64,000 nt of DNA, taken from the NCBI RefSeq assembly GCF_020075705.1, contig NZ_JAIQUM010000001.1:1-64000 (forward strand), in the 5' to 3' direction. This document shows positions 52,056 through 60,985 of this stretch, piece by piece (positions within the stretch are counted from its first letter, which is position 1; every line of letters begins with the position of its first letter). A program made the position numbers and the translations under genes. Under the pieces are notes generated by a model. That model saw nothing but the letters and a program-made list of their open reading frames with translations. It ran no database searches and had not been told where the DNA came from. This stretch comes from Metabacillus rhizolycopersici (GTDB lineage Bacteria > Bacillota > Bacilli > Bacillales > Bacillaceae).

Positions 52056-52424
52056 TCATTTTTGGATACTTTTCACATTATCTGGATCTAATGTCAATCC
52101 TAAGCTTTTTGCCTTTTCTAGCATTCGATCATACGTACTTAACTCTTCAACCTGTACTTGAAGGTCACTATTTAACTTTGTTTGTTTTTCAATTTTAGCT
52201 TCTGTTTTTTGAAATTCAATATTCGCTTGATAAACGGTGTAACTATTTGTCACAATTTTTACTGCACCTATGACAAATAAAGAAACAAATAATAAGATTA
52301 GGAGTTTTTCTCCAAGTGTTATCGAGGCCCTTCGCTTAATAATGATTGGTTCTTGCACAGGCATTTGTTGATGTTGCTTACCTTCTTGACGTTGTTGCTC
52401 TAATTTCATCGCTAAATTACTCAT
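52056..52424 (-). CDS. ftsL: Cell division protein FtsL
   Basis: This 122-residue bitopic protein has a charged, Gln-rich cytoplasmic N-terminus, one transmembrane helix (GEKLLILLFVSLFVIGAVKIV, residues 38 to 58) and an extracellular coiled coil with heptads (ANIEFQKTEAKIEKQTKLNSDLQVQVEELSTY). It ends in KAKSLGLTLDPDNVKSI. It pairs with DivIC and DivIB in the divisome. Sequence is weakly conserved, so the call rests on topology and the rsmH-ftsL-pbpB order. AGGAGG is eight bases upstream. Confidence 0.93.
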   Translation of the reverse strand: MSNLAMKLEQQRQEGKQHQQMPVQEPIIIKRRASITLGEKLLILLFVSLFVIGAVKIVTNSYTVYQANIEFQKTEAKIEKQTKLNSDLQVQVEELSTYDRMLEKAKSLGLTLDPDNVKSIQK

Positions 52425-52578
52425 ACATGCAACCTCCTTTATTTACTTGAATTTGGATTAAATTCTAGTGTATTTGATATTGGTTTAAAATCGAACACAA
52501 AAGCAGAGATTTAATATGCGAAGTCAGAGTGAAGAGCGTCGTAGTTTTTACGTTAGGTTTATTCGAGGCAGTTCCACT

Positions 52579-53511
52579 TTATATTTTTTCGGCAATTCGT
52601 AGCTTAGCTGATCTAGCACGATTATTCTCTTCTAATTCTTCTTCTGTTGGAACGATTGGCTTTCTATTTACAAGATTTATTTTAGGTTCGTATCCTTCTG
52701 GAAGAAAAGGCATGTTACGAGGAAGCTCCGGTGGTGTTGCAGCTTCTTTAAAAGCTGATTTACAAATCCGATCTTCAAGGGAGTGAAACGTAATGACACT
52801 TACTCTTCCCTTTGGATTTAGTAAGTCGATTGACTGTGCAATTGCTTCTTCAAAAACTTTCAACTCATCGTTAACAGCAATCCTAATCGCTTGGAAAATT
52901 CGTTTCGCAGGATGTCCACCTTTTCGGCGAGCTGGTGCTGGAATCGCTTCTTTAATAATCTCTACTAGTTCTCCAGTTGTGCGAATTGGATTATTTTCCC
53001 TGTGGGCTTCTATTTTTCGTGCGATTTGTTTTGAAAACTTCTCTTCACCATATTTAAAAAAGATTCTAACTAAATCTTCATAAGCCCATTCATTCACAAC
53101 ATGGTAAGCAGAAATAGCAGATTGCTGATCCATTCTCATATCTAGCGGTGCATCATGATGGTAGCTAAATCCGCGATCAGGTGTATCGATTTGCGGTGAA
53201 GATACGCCTAAGTCAAAAATAATGCCATCTACCTTTTCAACACCGTGTTCTGCTAGTTTTTCGGTAAGATAACGAAAATTGCTTTTTATAAAAGTTACCT
53301 GTCCATCGTAGCTTGATAATTTTTTTTTCGCATTTGCTAATGCAACATCATCTTGGTCAAATGCATACAGATGACCTTCTTTTGATAATTTAGATAGCAG
53401 ATAGCTGCTGTGACCTGCTCCACCTAGTGTGCAATCTACGTATGTACCATCCTGTTTAACTTGTAGTCCATCGACTGTTTCTTTTAATAAAACCGTTGTA
53501 TGTTCAAACAT
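52579..53511 (-). CDS. rsmH: 16S rRNA (cytosine-1402 N4)-methyltransferase
   Basis: This 310-residue SAM-dependent methyltransferase modifies C1402 in the ribosomal P site. The N-terminus [38 protein letters not shown] carries the SAM motif (TLGGAGHS, residues 28 to 35). [33 protein letters not shown] (near 97 to 129) is the family signature. The C-terminus has [17 protein letters not shown]. It is second in the dcw cluster after mraZ. Full length. Confidence 0.96.
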   Translation of the reverse strand: MFEHTTVLLKETVDGLQVKQDGTYVDCTLGGAGHSSYLLSKLSKEGHLYAFDQDDVALANAKKKLSSYDGQVTFIKSNFRYLTEKLAEHGVEKVDGIIFDLGVSSPQIDTPDRGFSYHHDAPLDMRMDQQSAISAYHVVNEWAYEDLVRIFFKYGEEKFSKQIARKIEAHRENNPIRTTGELVEIIKEAIPAPARRKGGHPAKRIFQAIRIAVNDELKVFEEAIAQSIDLLNPKGRVSVITFHSLEDRICKSAFKEAATPPELPRNMPFLPEGYEPKINLVNRKPIVPTEEELEENNRARSAKLRIAEKI

Positions 53512-53583
53512 TGTTGTACCACCTTTTCAAATCATTTCACTTTAGCTTGTCCACTACTACTCATTTCTTTGCCTAAGTGAAGA

Positions 53584-54015
53584 TTATAAATCAAAATCAA
53601 TCATATTTTCTGCAATTTCTTCAAAAGAATCTTCCTGTTCAGCAACATAATTTTCCCAAATGGACTTACTCCATAGCTCAATTCGATTTGAAACGCCGAT
53701 CACAACACATTCTTTTTCTAGTTTTGCATATTGTAATAAAGGAGTAGCGATATTGATACGACCTTGTTTATCTATTTCACATTCAGTCGCACCTGAAAAG
53801 AAGAATCGGGTGAATGCACGAGCATCTTTTTTCGTTAATGGGAGAGTTTTTAGTTTTTCCTCGATTATCTGCCATTCACTCATCGGATAACCGAACAAGC
53901 ATTGGTCAAGGCCTCTTGTTAAAACGAATGCTTCCCCTAATCCATCTCTGAACTTAGCTGGGACAATCATTCTGCCTTTCAAATCGATCGTATGATGATA
54001 TTCACCCATAAACAT
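53584..54015 (-). CDS. mraZ: MraZ, transcriptional regulator of the dcw cluster
   Basis: This 143-residue AbrB-like protein starts at ATG 54015 ([28 protein letters not shown]), the family start; the frame extends 19 codons further over the operator. It contains two AbrB-like repeats, each with a DxKGR motif: [13 protein letters not shown] (residues 11 to 23) and [13 protein letters not shown] (near 91). MraZ binds direct repeats in its own leader and regulates the division cluster. The repeats upstream fit this. Confidence 0.96.
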   Translation of the reverse strand: MFMGEYHHTIDLKGRMIVPAKFRDGLGEAFVLTRGLDQCLFGYPMSEWQIIEEKLKTLPLTKKDARAFTRFFFSGATECEIDKQGRINIATPLLQYAKLEKECVVIGVSNRIELWSKSIWENYVAEQEDSFEEIAENMIDFDL

Positions 54016-54025
54016 ACTCGTTGCC

Positions 54026-54070
54026 CCACTTCCTTGCCCCTTCTCACCACTTTCCCCCACTTTTCTCCAC
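54026..54070 (-). promoter_or_regulatory. Probable MraZ operator, 10-bp direct repeats
   Basis: On the minus strand GTGG occurs at 54067 to 54070, 54057 to 54060 and 54047 to 54050. A GGGG variant occurs at 54037 to 54040, and a further GTGG at 54026 to 54029, one base out of register. The 10-bp period matches the known MraZ sites (TGGGN, five-base spacers). It overlaps the mraZ leader and ribosome site. Confidence 0.7.
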
Positions 54071-54095
54071 AACTTTTATTTTACACTGTTTTTAT

Positions 54096-54120
54096 AAAAA
54101 AAAAACCCTGTATTAACAGG
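54096..54120 (-). terminator. Terminator after bshC
   Basis: CCTGT pairs with ACAGG around a four-base loop, followed by ten T on the minus strand. The stem is short but the U run is long. It lies between bshC and mraZ. Confidence 0.7.
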
Positions 54121-54139
54121 ATTTCCAAAAAACTTTTAT

Positions 54140-55768
54140 TTAAATTTTGACAATTTTATGTTTATCATTAAAGGAATATGACAAGTTTAGCAATTCTTTT
54201 ACAAAATCAGGTCCGAATTTATTTAAATAGTAATAAATATTCCAAATTCTCTCTTGTGGATTCAAGCTGGGAAGTAACGATAATTCAATAGATTTAAACT
54301 TTGAAATTTGTACTTCATACTGTAATTGTTTTCGCTTCTCGACACTTCGATTTAAAAAATCCAGTTGTTCTTGAATAAATACGCCATTTTTTTTCAGCAT
54401 CGATTCTAAACTTTTATCAATCTTTAACGCTGCTTCAATCAGATTTTCGTGTATGTCTGAAACTTGTTTTTTCGCTTCTTCAACAAGCGGATTCATATCC
54501 ACAGGAGATACACTTTTAAGAAAATCCGCAATCGATTTTTCTACCCCGTTATGTAAGACATCATCTAGAGATAAATCCGCTTCAGCAAGATTTCTTTCAA
54601 TCGACCGTTCAAGTAATGTAATATTTAATCTTGGCAAAACCGGTGGCATTTTAATATCCATGATTGAAAACACTCTCTTTAACTCTGCCCAATAGGTAAC
54701 CTCACCTGGACCAGCGATAAAGGCAAGTGTTGGAAATAAGTACTCCTGCATTAGTGGTCTAGTAACAACATTGTTACTGAGCTTTTGCGGGTACATCTCG
54801 ATAACATCGTTTAGTTCCTCAATTGACAATGTTAAACCAATGTCTGAAATCATAAACTCTTCATCGCTTTTTCGCTCTAAAAGAAAACGCTCACCTTCAT
54901 GATGATAAAAAAGATTTGCACTCTTTTCAGGCATTTCAATAATTGGTTGATAGTTTCTTGAACGCATTTCAATTTGCTGGGTTTTTACTGCATCATACAA
55001 GCTACTGTTTTGATCTAGTATTGATTGAAAGCAAGGCTTCTCAAACTGACGAAGTCCAGGGTCACCGGAATTAACTAGGACTAAACCTTCATTTTCGAAA
55101 AGAGTCATAATGACTTGTTCAAAGAATTCCACATATGTATCCGATTGATCCACACTGTTCGTTAGTTGTTCTAAAAGCTCGTTTGAATAATCCGTTTCAC
55201 CAAAGCTTTCAAAAACTTGTTCAATCCAATCTAGCGTTTTTTGTTGATTTAACGGAAGATCAGATACTGACTGTTTTTTGATTGGCGAATCTTTAATTGC
55301 TAATTTTTTTAGTATTTTATCCTTTGATGTAAATACATGGTTAATTTCCGCAAAATCATGATCCTCACCAGCTATCCAAAAAACCGGAATAACCGGAATA
55401 CCTAATGCTTCTTCTTCATTTCTTGCCAATACAATAATCGAAATAATTTTATGTATCGTATACAAAGGACCAGTTAACAGCCCAGCTTGTTGGCCCCCAA
55501 TGACGACAACACTGTCAGGATGTTTTAGTCTCTCAATGTTTTCTAACGTTTTCTCATTGTTCTCTGAAAATCGTTTTGCATATTCTTTCAAATAGGCAGA
55601 TAACTCTTCACGCTTAAAGGAACGATTTTTTAAATCCACAACTCTCTTTTGAAAAACCTCTTTTGAATGAATATTATAATCAAAAAACATTTCATGTTTT
55701 AACTTTTGTTTAGTAAGGTCATTCATAAATTGATTTGAAGATCGCAGGGAGAGTTCAAGAATCTCCAT
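54140..55768 (-). CDS. bshC: Bacillithiol biosynthesis cysteine ligase BshC
   Basis: This 542-residue protein adds cysteine to GlcN-malate, the last step of bacillithiol synthesis. The core Rossmann-like domain has VVVIGGQQAGLLTGPLYTIHKIISII (near residues 91 to 116) and VFWIAGEDHDFAEINHVF (near 128 to 145); a C-terminal coiled-coil dimer region covers about 400 to 500. It corresponds to B. subtilis YllA in the same place, between panE and mraZ. Normal length. Bacillithiol is the main thiol of Bacillaceae. Confidence 0.94.
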   Translation of the reverse strand: MEILELSLRSSNQFMNDLTKQKLKHEMFFDYNIHSKEVFQKRVVDLKNRSFKREELSAYLKEYAKRFSENNEKTLENIERLKHPDSVVVIGGQQAGLLTGPLYTIHKIISIIVLARNEEEALGIPVIPVFWIAGEDHDFAEINHVFTSKDKILKKLAIKDSPIKKQSVSDLPLNQQKTLDWIEQVFESFGETDYSNELLEQLTNSVDQSDTYVEFFEQVIMTLFENEGLVLVNSGDPGLRQFEKPCFQSILDQNSSLYDAVKTQQIEMRSRNYQPIIEMPEKSANLFYHHEGERFLLERKSDEEFMISDIGLTLSIEELNDVIEMYPQKLSNNVVTRPLMQEYLFPTLAFIAGPGEVTYWAELKRVFSIMDIKMPPVLPRLNITLLERSIERNLAEADLSLDDVLHNGVEKSIADFLKSVSPVDMNPLVEEAKKQVSDIHENLIEAALKIDKSLESMLKKNGVFIQEQLDFLNRSVEKRKQLQYEVQISKFKSIELSLLPSLNPQERIWNIYYYLNKFGPDFVKELLNLSYSFNDKHKIVKI

Positions 55769-56281
55769 ATATTTAACTCCCTTTCTTGATTTAAGTCATA
55801 TAAAGTGATACTACTTATTGTGTCCACCGTTTTTGGAAAACTGCCTGCAAAAATTAAGGTAAATCTTCGCTATATGAGCAGTTTCCAAAAGTAAAAATTT
55901 ATTCGACGCTCATTTAGCTAGACCCATCTTGGCTCTAACTGGAGGTTATCTCATCCTCTTTTGATTCATTGAAAGCTGAGAGCCGGATTTCATTACCTGT
56001 TATTACAAAATAAATACAAACTAAAGATACCAAGAATGAGTATAGCACTTATAAGTCTGAAACAAAAAAACTTTGCTTCACCCTTGACATTTTGTATACG
56101 TTTAGTTTCGTTCTAGCATTTTCGAAAAGCGGAATATCATTTCAACATGTAACTCCAAGCGAAGCCATTAGCATGATTTTTCAGTCTTTTAGATAACCCC
56201 AAAGAACTTAGCTCAGATTCATATGTATTAAGGTAAAATGTTTTTTGCTGTTCATAAAATTTCCACTTATGTACATTATCT
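55769..56281 (+). repeat. 513-bp gap with a decayed family-1 repeat
   Basis: Positions 55915 to 56005 hold TAGCTAGACCCATCTTGGC, then CTCTTTTGATTCATTGAAAG and GGATTTCATTACC. This corresponds to hairpin 2 of family 1 (GGCTCT near 55935 can pair with AGAGCC near 55983). The rest is AT-rich. No gene was found. Confidence 0.5.
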
Positions 56282-56652
56282 TCATGTGTTTTTAAACATA
56301 CCTACTATGATTCCGAAAACCGTTAAAATAAAATAACTTGCAAAATAGAATAAAAATGACAACCACCATACCTTTTTCGATGGTTCTTTTGATCTTCTGT
56401 ATTCAACAAAATAGACAATAATCATTAACATGATCAATCCTAAAATACTAAAAATAAGAAATGATTGCTCAAAAATGAAATTAAGATGAAAATGAACTGA
56501 TATAATGAAGAAAAATGTGGATATATCAATTGCTATTAAAAAAGACTTCTTTTTATTTTTGACAAATAACCGTAAGATTACTAAAAAAACATCAATCCTA
56601 ACAAGGGTAGAGTAAAAACGAACGAGATCATCCATGCAATGATATCAACCAT
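56282..56652 (-). CDS. DUF3397 membrane protein with apparent frameshift
   Basis: The proper start is ATG 56652, after AAAGGGGAGCGGG and overlapping panE by eight bases. It reads MVDIIAWMISFVFTLPLLGL then MFF and a stop. At a T7 run (56583 to 56589 on plus as A7) one added base would join it to the long downstream frame (LVILRLFVKNKKKSFLIAIDISTFFFIISVHF), giving about 123 residues with four helices, the usual DUF3397 layout. The uninterrupted frame from 56635 begins with a non-hydrophobic MDDLVRFYS that fits no helix. The break is a real mutation or a homopolymer read error. Function unknown. Confidence 0.75.
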
Positions 56653-57547
56653 CCCGCTCCCCTTTACGTACCTCAATTCCTTTTATTGAATGATACAAAA
56701 AAGTTATATGCGGCATTGCTAAATTACGATTTTTTGCTTGATGTAGGCAGTAGCCTAAGATTGCATCTATTTCCGTTTGGTTTCCTTTCTGTATGTCTTT
56801 ATACATCGAAGATTCATTTTGCGCGGTGTTTTTACAAATATTTTGCACATAATCCCATAATTGTCGTTCATTTTGTAGGCCCAATACATTTATTACCTCG
56901 GTAAAAAGTTCATACAGCAGCACATTAAAATGTTCGTTTTCGATTAATTCTCCGTTTTTTACCTTTAATATTGTCGTTAATGGATTTATTGTAGCATTCG
57001 CAATTAATTTTTCATTGAGCATTTTTTGCCAATCTTCTTTCAATTCTATAGGAAAACACGGATGTTTTTCAACTAACAGCTGTTCAATCCATGTATTATC
57101 GCTGTTCTTACTATTATAGTAAGAAAGCTTCGTCCTACCTATGCCGGTGTGTTCGACAGTATGAACATCAATTCGAAGTGCGCCATGTTCTACAATTCCT
57201 AATACAATTTTATGATGAGATAATAATGACAAAAATGGCAAATGCCCCATTCCATTTTGCAGGAACAAAACGGTTCGAGAAGAAAGTTTTTTTAACACCT
57301 CAATAATTGGCTCTATATCGTATTGCTTAACCGAAATAATAAGGAGTTGTTCTTGATAATTTCTTTCATATTCCGCATGAACCTTTGTTAGAGATTGAGT
57401 GCCATCTTTAATAACTGTTATGCCTTCTTCGTTAATGATATCAGCCTGTTCCTTTCGATTTGTATAAAGTGTAACGGTATAATTTTTTGAAAGATAGAAA
57501 CTGTATAGAAGACCTATTGAACCAGCACCTATGATTCCAATTTCCAT
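56645..57547 (-). CDS. panE: 2-Dehydropantoate 2-reductase
   Basis: This 300-residue NADPH enzyme reduces ketopantoate to pantoate for coenzyme A. I use ATG 57547 (MEIGIIGAGSIGLLYSFYLSK), after GGAAGGTGATG; the longer frame adds 24 codons with no better site. The Rossmann GAGSIG motif lies at residues 7 to 12, and NxxLQNGMG is seen as VLFLQNGMGHLPFL (near 92). The C-terminal domain has KLIANATINPLTTIL (catalytic Lys region) and SSMYKDIQKGNQTEIDAILGY, with conserved Ser and Asp. It matches YlbQ by position. Confidence 0.92.
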   Translation of the reverse strand: MEIGIIGAGSIGLLYSFYLSKNYTVTLYTNRKEQADIINEEGITVIKDGTQSLTKVHAEYERNYQEQLLIISVKQYDIEPIIEVLKKLSSRTVLFLQNGMGHLPFLSLLSHHKIVLGIVEHGALRIDVHTVEHTGIGRTKLSYYNSKNSDNTWIEQLLVEKHPCFPIELKEDWQKMLNEKLIANATINPLTTILKVKNGELIENEHFNVLLYELFTEVINVLGLQNERQLWDYVQNICKNTAQNESSMYKDIQKGNQTEIDAILGYCLHQAKNRNLAMPHITFLYHSIKGIEVRKGERDG

Positions 57548-57875
57548 GAGCATCACCTTCCATTCACTTGCATGATACGCCATATTGTAAAATTTCCATG
57601 AGCAGGAGTTACTCCCCATTAAGAATGGGCTTTTCGAAATGTTTATGACTTATTTTAACAGGTACATCATATCAAATGAAGCGCCGTCTACACTAGACTT
57701 TTGCCTACTTTTCAAAAAAAGGGTTATGATTTATCAAACAGAAAAAATGTAAGCGCATAGCATTTTACATTACTTTCATCCAGTTCCCATGCTATAATCA
57801 TAGTATCGTTATTTCCGCTCCAATCAAAATATTCCTTAAGCTAAAACGAATTATTTGTATCAGGGGGGATTAGCT
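57548..57875 (+). promoter_or_regulatory. Divergent spacer; extended -10 promoter of ylbP
   Basis: TGCTATAAT (57790 to 57798) is an extended -10 with a poor -35 (TACTTT) 17 bases upstream. It is the likely ylbP promoter. No panE promoter of good quality was seen on the other strand. The gap holds nothing else. Confidence 0.5.
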
Positions 57876-58343
57876 TTGTTAAAAGTTGAAAGATTATTAG
57901 TGAATTATAAAACATTAGAAGAATTTAAGAAGTTTAGAGAATATGGTATACAAGAGCTATCAATGCTTGAGGATTTTCAATCGAACATGATTGAAAACAA
58001 TAGTGATTCTCCATTCTATGGCATTTATTATGGTGACAAGCTAGTAGCACGAATGAGCCTATATCGTGTCGATAAAAGATTTGATCAATACTTCACGCCT
58101 AAGCAGGACTATTTAGAGTTATGGAAACTCGAAGTTTTATCCGATTACCAAGGGAAGGGCTACGGTAAGACACTTGTAGAGTTTGCGAAATCGTTTCGTT
58201 TGCCAATTAAAACAAACCCACGTGTGAAATCAGGTGATTTTTGGTCTAAGATGAAGTTTGAGTTAGTTAAATACGATATGGACCGTGATAAAGGAGAAAA
58301 TCCATTAGTTTGGCATCCCTCTGGTACAAGTAATCAGTCTTAA
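57876..58343 (+). CDS. ylbP: GNAT-family N-acetyltransferase YlbP
   Basis: This 155-residue acetyltransferase starts at TTG 57876 (MLKVERLLVNYKTLEEFKKFREYG), after CAGGGGGGA. The GNAT fold is visible: strand and loop ARMSLYRVDK, ELWKLEVLSDYQGKGYGKTLVEFAKS (near residues 91 to 116), with the acetyl-CoA Q/GxGxG motif QGKGYG. The C-terminus has KYDMDRDKGENPLVWHP. It matches YlbP of B. subtilis. Substrate is unknown. It is transcribed against the genes around it. Confidence 0.92.
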   Translation: MLKVERLLVNYKTLEEFKKFREYGIQELSMLEDFQSNMIENNSDSPFYGIYYGDKLVARMSLYRVDKRFDQYFTPKQDYLELWKLEVLSDYQGKGYGKTLVEFAKSFRLPIKTNPRVKSGDFWSKMKFELVKYDMDRDKGENPLVWHPSGTSNQS

Positions 58344-58387
58344 TTGAAAAGTGACCTAATTGCACCTTGTCTAATTTATGGAAAATA

Positions 58388-58426
58388 AGCAGCACCCTAA
58401 TCGAAGGTACTAATTAGGGTGCTGCT
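58388..58426 (-). terminator. Hairpin between ylbP and ylbO
   Basis: AGCAGCACCCTAAT (58388 to 58401) pairs with its complement (58413 to 58426), a 14-bp stem. The minus strand continues TATTTTCC, so it could end ylbO transcripts. The plus strand lacks T, so it is a weak ylbP terminator. Confidence 0.55.
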
Positions 58427-58594
58427 CTCTGATATAAATTCGAATAATGGCTCTACATGCTCATCCTACGCGATTTGGGGTAACAATTAATCTCTCAAAT
58501 CAATGCCTTCCATAGCCTTTTCGGACCGTTTATCTTGAATACGTTTTCTACAATTTCCCTCGTAGACATGGAAATTACCACATAGTCAATATTA

Positions 58595-58690
58595 ATCGAC
58601 GATGAAGCGAGACTTCCATCAGTTGGGTTTTCCTCCTGTTGAGAATGAGATAAATATCAAGACAGATCTTCGTTTACTAACCAGACCTAT
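58595..58690 (+). repeat. Family-1 copy, decayed, beside ylbO
   Basis: GCGAGACTTCCATCAGTTGGG (from 58607) and the following CCTGTTGAG match hairpin 1 of the copy at 26056, with a worn second arm. It ends at the ylbO stop. The rest of the 58344 to 58693 gap contains only the hairpin listed separately. Confidence 0.6.
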
Positions 58691-58693
58691 TCA

Positions 58694-59317
58694 CTACTTT
58701 TCCACCTTTTCTAAATTCCCATTTTTACCTACTTGGAATTTCACCTTCCTATTTCTTTCATCCTCTTGTATTAATATCATTTTTCTAGCCCGATCCATCA
58801 TTTCAATTAAAGCATGGTAATCATCTTCAATCACTTCCAAGTTCCTAGAAAGTGTTACCTTTTCTTGTCGGAGGATAATGATTGTATTTTCTAGCTCACT
58901 AATTTTGTCTTTTAACTGTTTATTTTCTTGCTGAACCTCTAGTATTGGAGGTGCCTCTTCATATTGTTGAAGAAAAGATATAAGATCTTTTATCGTATTT
59001 TTTGAATGGATACTTGGTTGCTCTACTTCCTCGTGAACATTAAATTCTTTTTCTAATTCTTTCTCTAATTCCGGCTGCTGAGGAAGTGTTCTAAGCTCTT
59101 TTCTTTGTTTTTTCGCGACTTCAATACCAGTTTTATATTGTTTACGAACATAAGAATTCCATCTAAACCCACAAGCAGCAGCTGTTCTTGATAACTTTCT
59201 CCCTACTTCTTCAAAGGCTGCAAGTTGAGTTGTCCCTTCACGTATATGCCTAAGAACAACTTCTGCTAATAATAAATCCTCATCATTTGTCCAAGCATCT
59301 TGACGCGTAGTAGTCAT
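58694..59317 (-). CDS. ylbO: RsfA-type Myb/SANT DNA-binding regulator YlbO
   Basis: This 207-residue protein has a Myb/SANT-like helix-turn-helix at the N-terminus: TTTRQDAWTNDEDLLLAEVVLRHIREGTTQLAAFEEVGRKL, then SRTAAACGFRWNSYVRKQY (residues 43 to 61), as in the prespore regulator RsfA. A coiled coil (about 125 to 180, NKQLKDKISELENTIIILRQEK) follows. RsfA-like proteins adjust sporulation gene expression. GGAGGG precedes the ATG. Its target is not known. Confidence 0.9.
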   Translation of the reverse strand: MTTTRQDAWTNDEDLLLAEVVLRHIREGTTQLAAFEEVGRKLSRTAAACGFRWNSYVRKQYKTGIEVAKKQRKELRTLPQQPELEKELEKEFNVHEEVEQPSIHSKNTIKDLISFLQQYEEAPPILEVQQENKQLKDKISELENTIIILRQEKVTLSRNLEVIEDDYHALIEMMDRARKMILIQEDERNRKVKFQVGKNGNLEKVEK

Positions 59318-59871
59318 CTATAATCCCTCCAGTAGTCACTTTTTTCTATACATATGCAACTAGTAGAAAAGATAGACTAAATACAATCTATTACGTACCA
59401 GAAAAAGATCTACACTTTATTCTGCTTAGGGCAATTAAGTCATTTTATAATAGAATGTATCCATCGTCTATCATGACGAAAAGGTCAATTTTTTTTTACA
59501 AAGCTAAAATTTAGATCTAACTAGCCTTAAGATAATCTATGCATTTGGATAAACCGTATATTCATAACTCGTTTCGTGATCCGTATATCACAGGTAGTCG
59601 AAATTTCCCAACCGCTACTCAAAGTAAATCCATTTATCAGAGCAAGGATAATGTCTGTGCTCTCTGCTTATCTTTTGACCTATGTTGTTTTTGGCAAGAA
59701 CAAAAGCACAAGCACCTTGACCATCCTCAGGCGTAGCTTATGACCCCGAGGGGCTAGGCGCTGGATGTCGTGTGCTTATCTACAGTACAAGAATTTTATA
59801 GTTTCCTACAACAAAATAAAAGCGTGAGGATCAATTGATCCTCACGCTTTCTTTGTTGTTGTTGTAATTAA
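59318..59871 (+). repeat. Spacer with family-2 repeat and rpmF terminator
   Basis: The repeat runs from AAAGCACAAGCACCTTGACC (59703) through GACCCCGAGGGGCTAGGCGC to GTGTGCTTATCTACAG, then AAGAATTTTATAG (about 59810). It lacks the inner hairpin of other copies. A 65-residue frame at 59539 has no ribosome site and ends inside the repeat, so I do not call it. No other gene is seen between 59318 and 59695. Confidence 0.7.
59819..59850 (-). terminator. Terminator after rpmF
   Basis: A perfect 32-bp palindrome AAAGCGTGAGGATCAA with its complement (loop inside the TCAATTGA centre) is followed on the minus strand by TATTTTGTTG. It ends the ylbN-rpmF unit. Confidence 0.85.
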
Positions 59872-60045
59872 TTATTTACTTACAACATCTCTGCCTTTGT
59901 ATGTTCCACAAGCTTTACATACACGGTGAGCAAGTTTGCTTTCACCGCAGCTTGGGCATTCTACCATACCAGGTACTTGTAATTTAAAATGCGTACGACG
60001 TAGTCTTTTTCTTGTTTTAGAAGTTCTTCTAAAAGGTACAGCCAT
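59872..60045 (-). CDS. rpmF: 50S ribosomal protein L32
   Basis: This 57-residue ribosomal protein starts at ATG 60045 ([19 protein letters not shown]), right after AAGGAGGTGG; the longer frame adds eight codons before this site. The zinc ribbon is complete: CPSCG and CKACG (residues 29 to 45), so this is the C+ form that binds zinc, and no zinc-free paralogue is seen in this window. It lies after ylbN, the usual ylbN-rpmF pair. Confidence 0.98.
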   Translation of the reverse strand: MAVPFRRTSKTRKRLRRTHFKLQVPGMVECPSCGESKLAHRVCKACGTYKGRDVVSK

Positions 60046-60126
60046 TATTCCCACCTCCTTAAAGAGCATTACATTGTGAATTGAATCCGGATAAACCGGT
60101 TTCTTTTGTGTATCAAGCTAAATAAA

Positions 60127-60648
60127 TTAACTTTCTTCGTTTTCGAAAAATTTCGCTAGTCCTGCCAATCGTGGATCAACCTTGTTCTTCTGGTCATCTT
60201 CAGTGATAACCTCCCAGTCATTACCAGATTGTGGAGCAGCTCCTTCTTCATTTTTTACATCATCACAGAATACCTGCATCGGAATTTCTAATAGAATGAT
60301 TTCCATAATAATTGGTGTTAAATCAACTATATCACCATCTATAAGATTATAATCATCTTCCGTATCATAAGCTGCTGGTTTAAGTAAAAATGTTTCTGTT
60401 GTATCAATTGAAAATGGATATTGAACATCCACTAATGTTCGAGAACATGGTAGAACCATTGAACCGGAAATTGATAAATGGAATGTAACTTTTGTTGAAC
60501 TAATATCAGCTCTTCCACTAACGTAAACTTTCGAAATGTCACGAATGTCTTGATGACTTGTGACAAGTTCACTTAAATCGATTTCTTCTTCAATCTTCAA
60601 TCCCTTGCTTTGCAATTGATGTAGTTGACTAATTGTCCATTTCAACAT
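60127..60648 (-). CDS. ylbN: DUF177 (YceD-like) protein YlbN
   Basis: This 173-residue protein of the DUF177 family is co-transcribed with rpmF across many bacteria and linked to 23S rRNA or ribosome assembly. Signature parts are EIDLSELVTSHQDIRDISKVYVSGRADIS and SGSMVLPCSRTLVDVQYPFSIDTTETFLL (with the conserved Cys, near residue 75), and the C-terminal DPRLAGLAKFFENEE. The ATG follows GAGGTGAG. Exact role unknown. Confidence 0.93.
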   Translation of the reverse strand: MLKWTISQLHQLQSKGLKIEEEIDLSELVTSHQDIRDISKVYVSGRADISSTKVTFHLSISGSMVLPCSRTLVDVQYPFSIDTTETFLLKPAAYDTEDDYNLIDGDIVDLTPIIMEIILLEIPMQVFCDDVKNEEGAAPQSGNDWEVITEDDQKNKVDPRLAGLAKFFENEES

Positions 60649-60985
60649 GTCTCACCTCGGAGGCAACAAAGGTAATTATAGCCTTCGCAATAATATTTGT
60701 CAATATTTTTTCTTTACAGACTTAGTATACTTGATTATCGCTTTTTTACACAACATCTATCCCATTTTAACGAGCGGTTACATCACACTTTATGGGATTT
60801 TCACGATGCCATTCCGTAAAGAGCAATCCTTATTTTAATCATCAAAATGCTTCTTTGCAAGGTTTTTTGCACTATTTTATAAAAATAGGCTAATTTTTTT
60901 ATGATTCAATCCTAAGTAATGTTTATAGATTGATGCGTATACCCTATAATGATAGCAACATCTTAATAAGAAACATGGTGATAAT
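60649..60985. promoter_or_regulatory. Divergent promoters of ylbN-rpmF and tmcAL
   Basis: Minus strand: TTGACA (60698 to 60703) and TATAAT (60675 to 60680), 17-base spacing, a perfect consensus suited to ribosomal protein expression. Plus strand: TTTATA (60922 to 60927) and TATAAT (60945 to 60950), 17 bases apart, for tmcAL. Nothing else in the 337-bp gap. Confidence 0.85.

Noticed and set aside
59539..59736. 65-residue plus-strand frame before rpmF
   Set aside because: No ribosome site, and its 3' end is inside a dispersed repeat.
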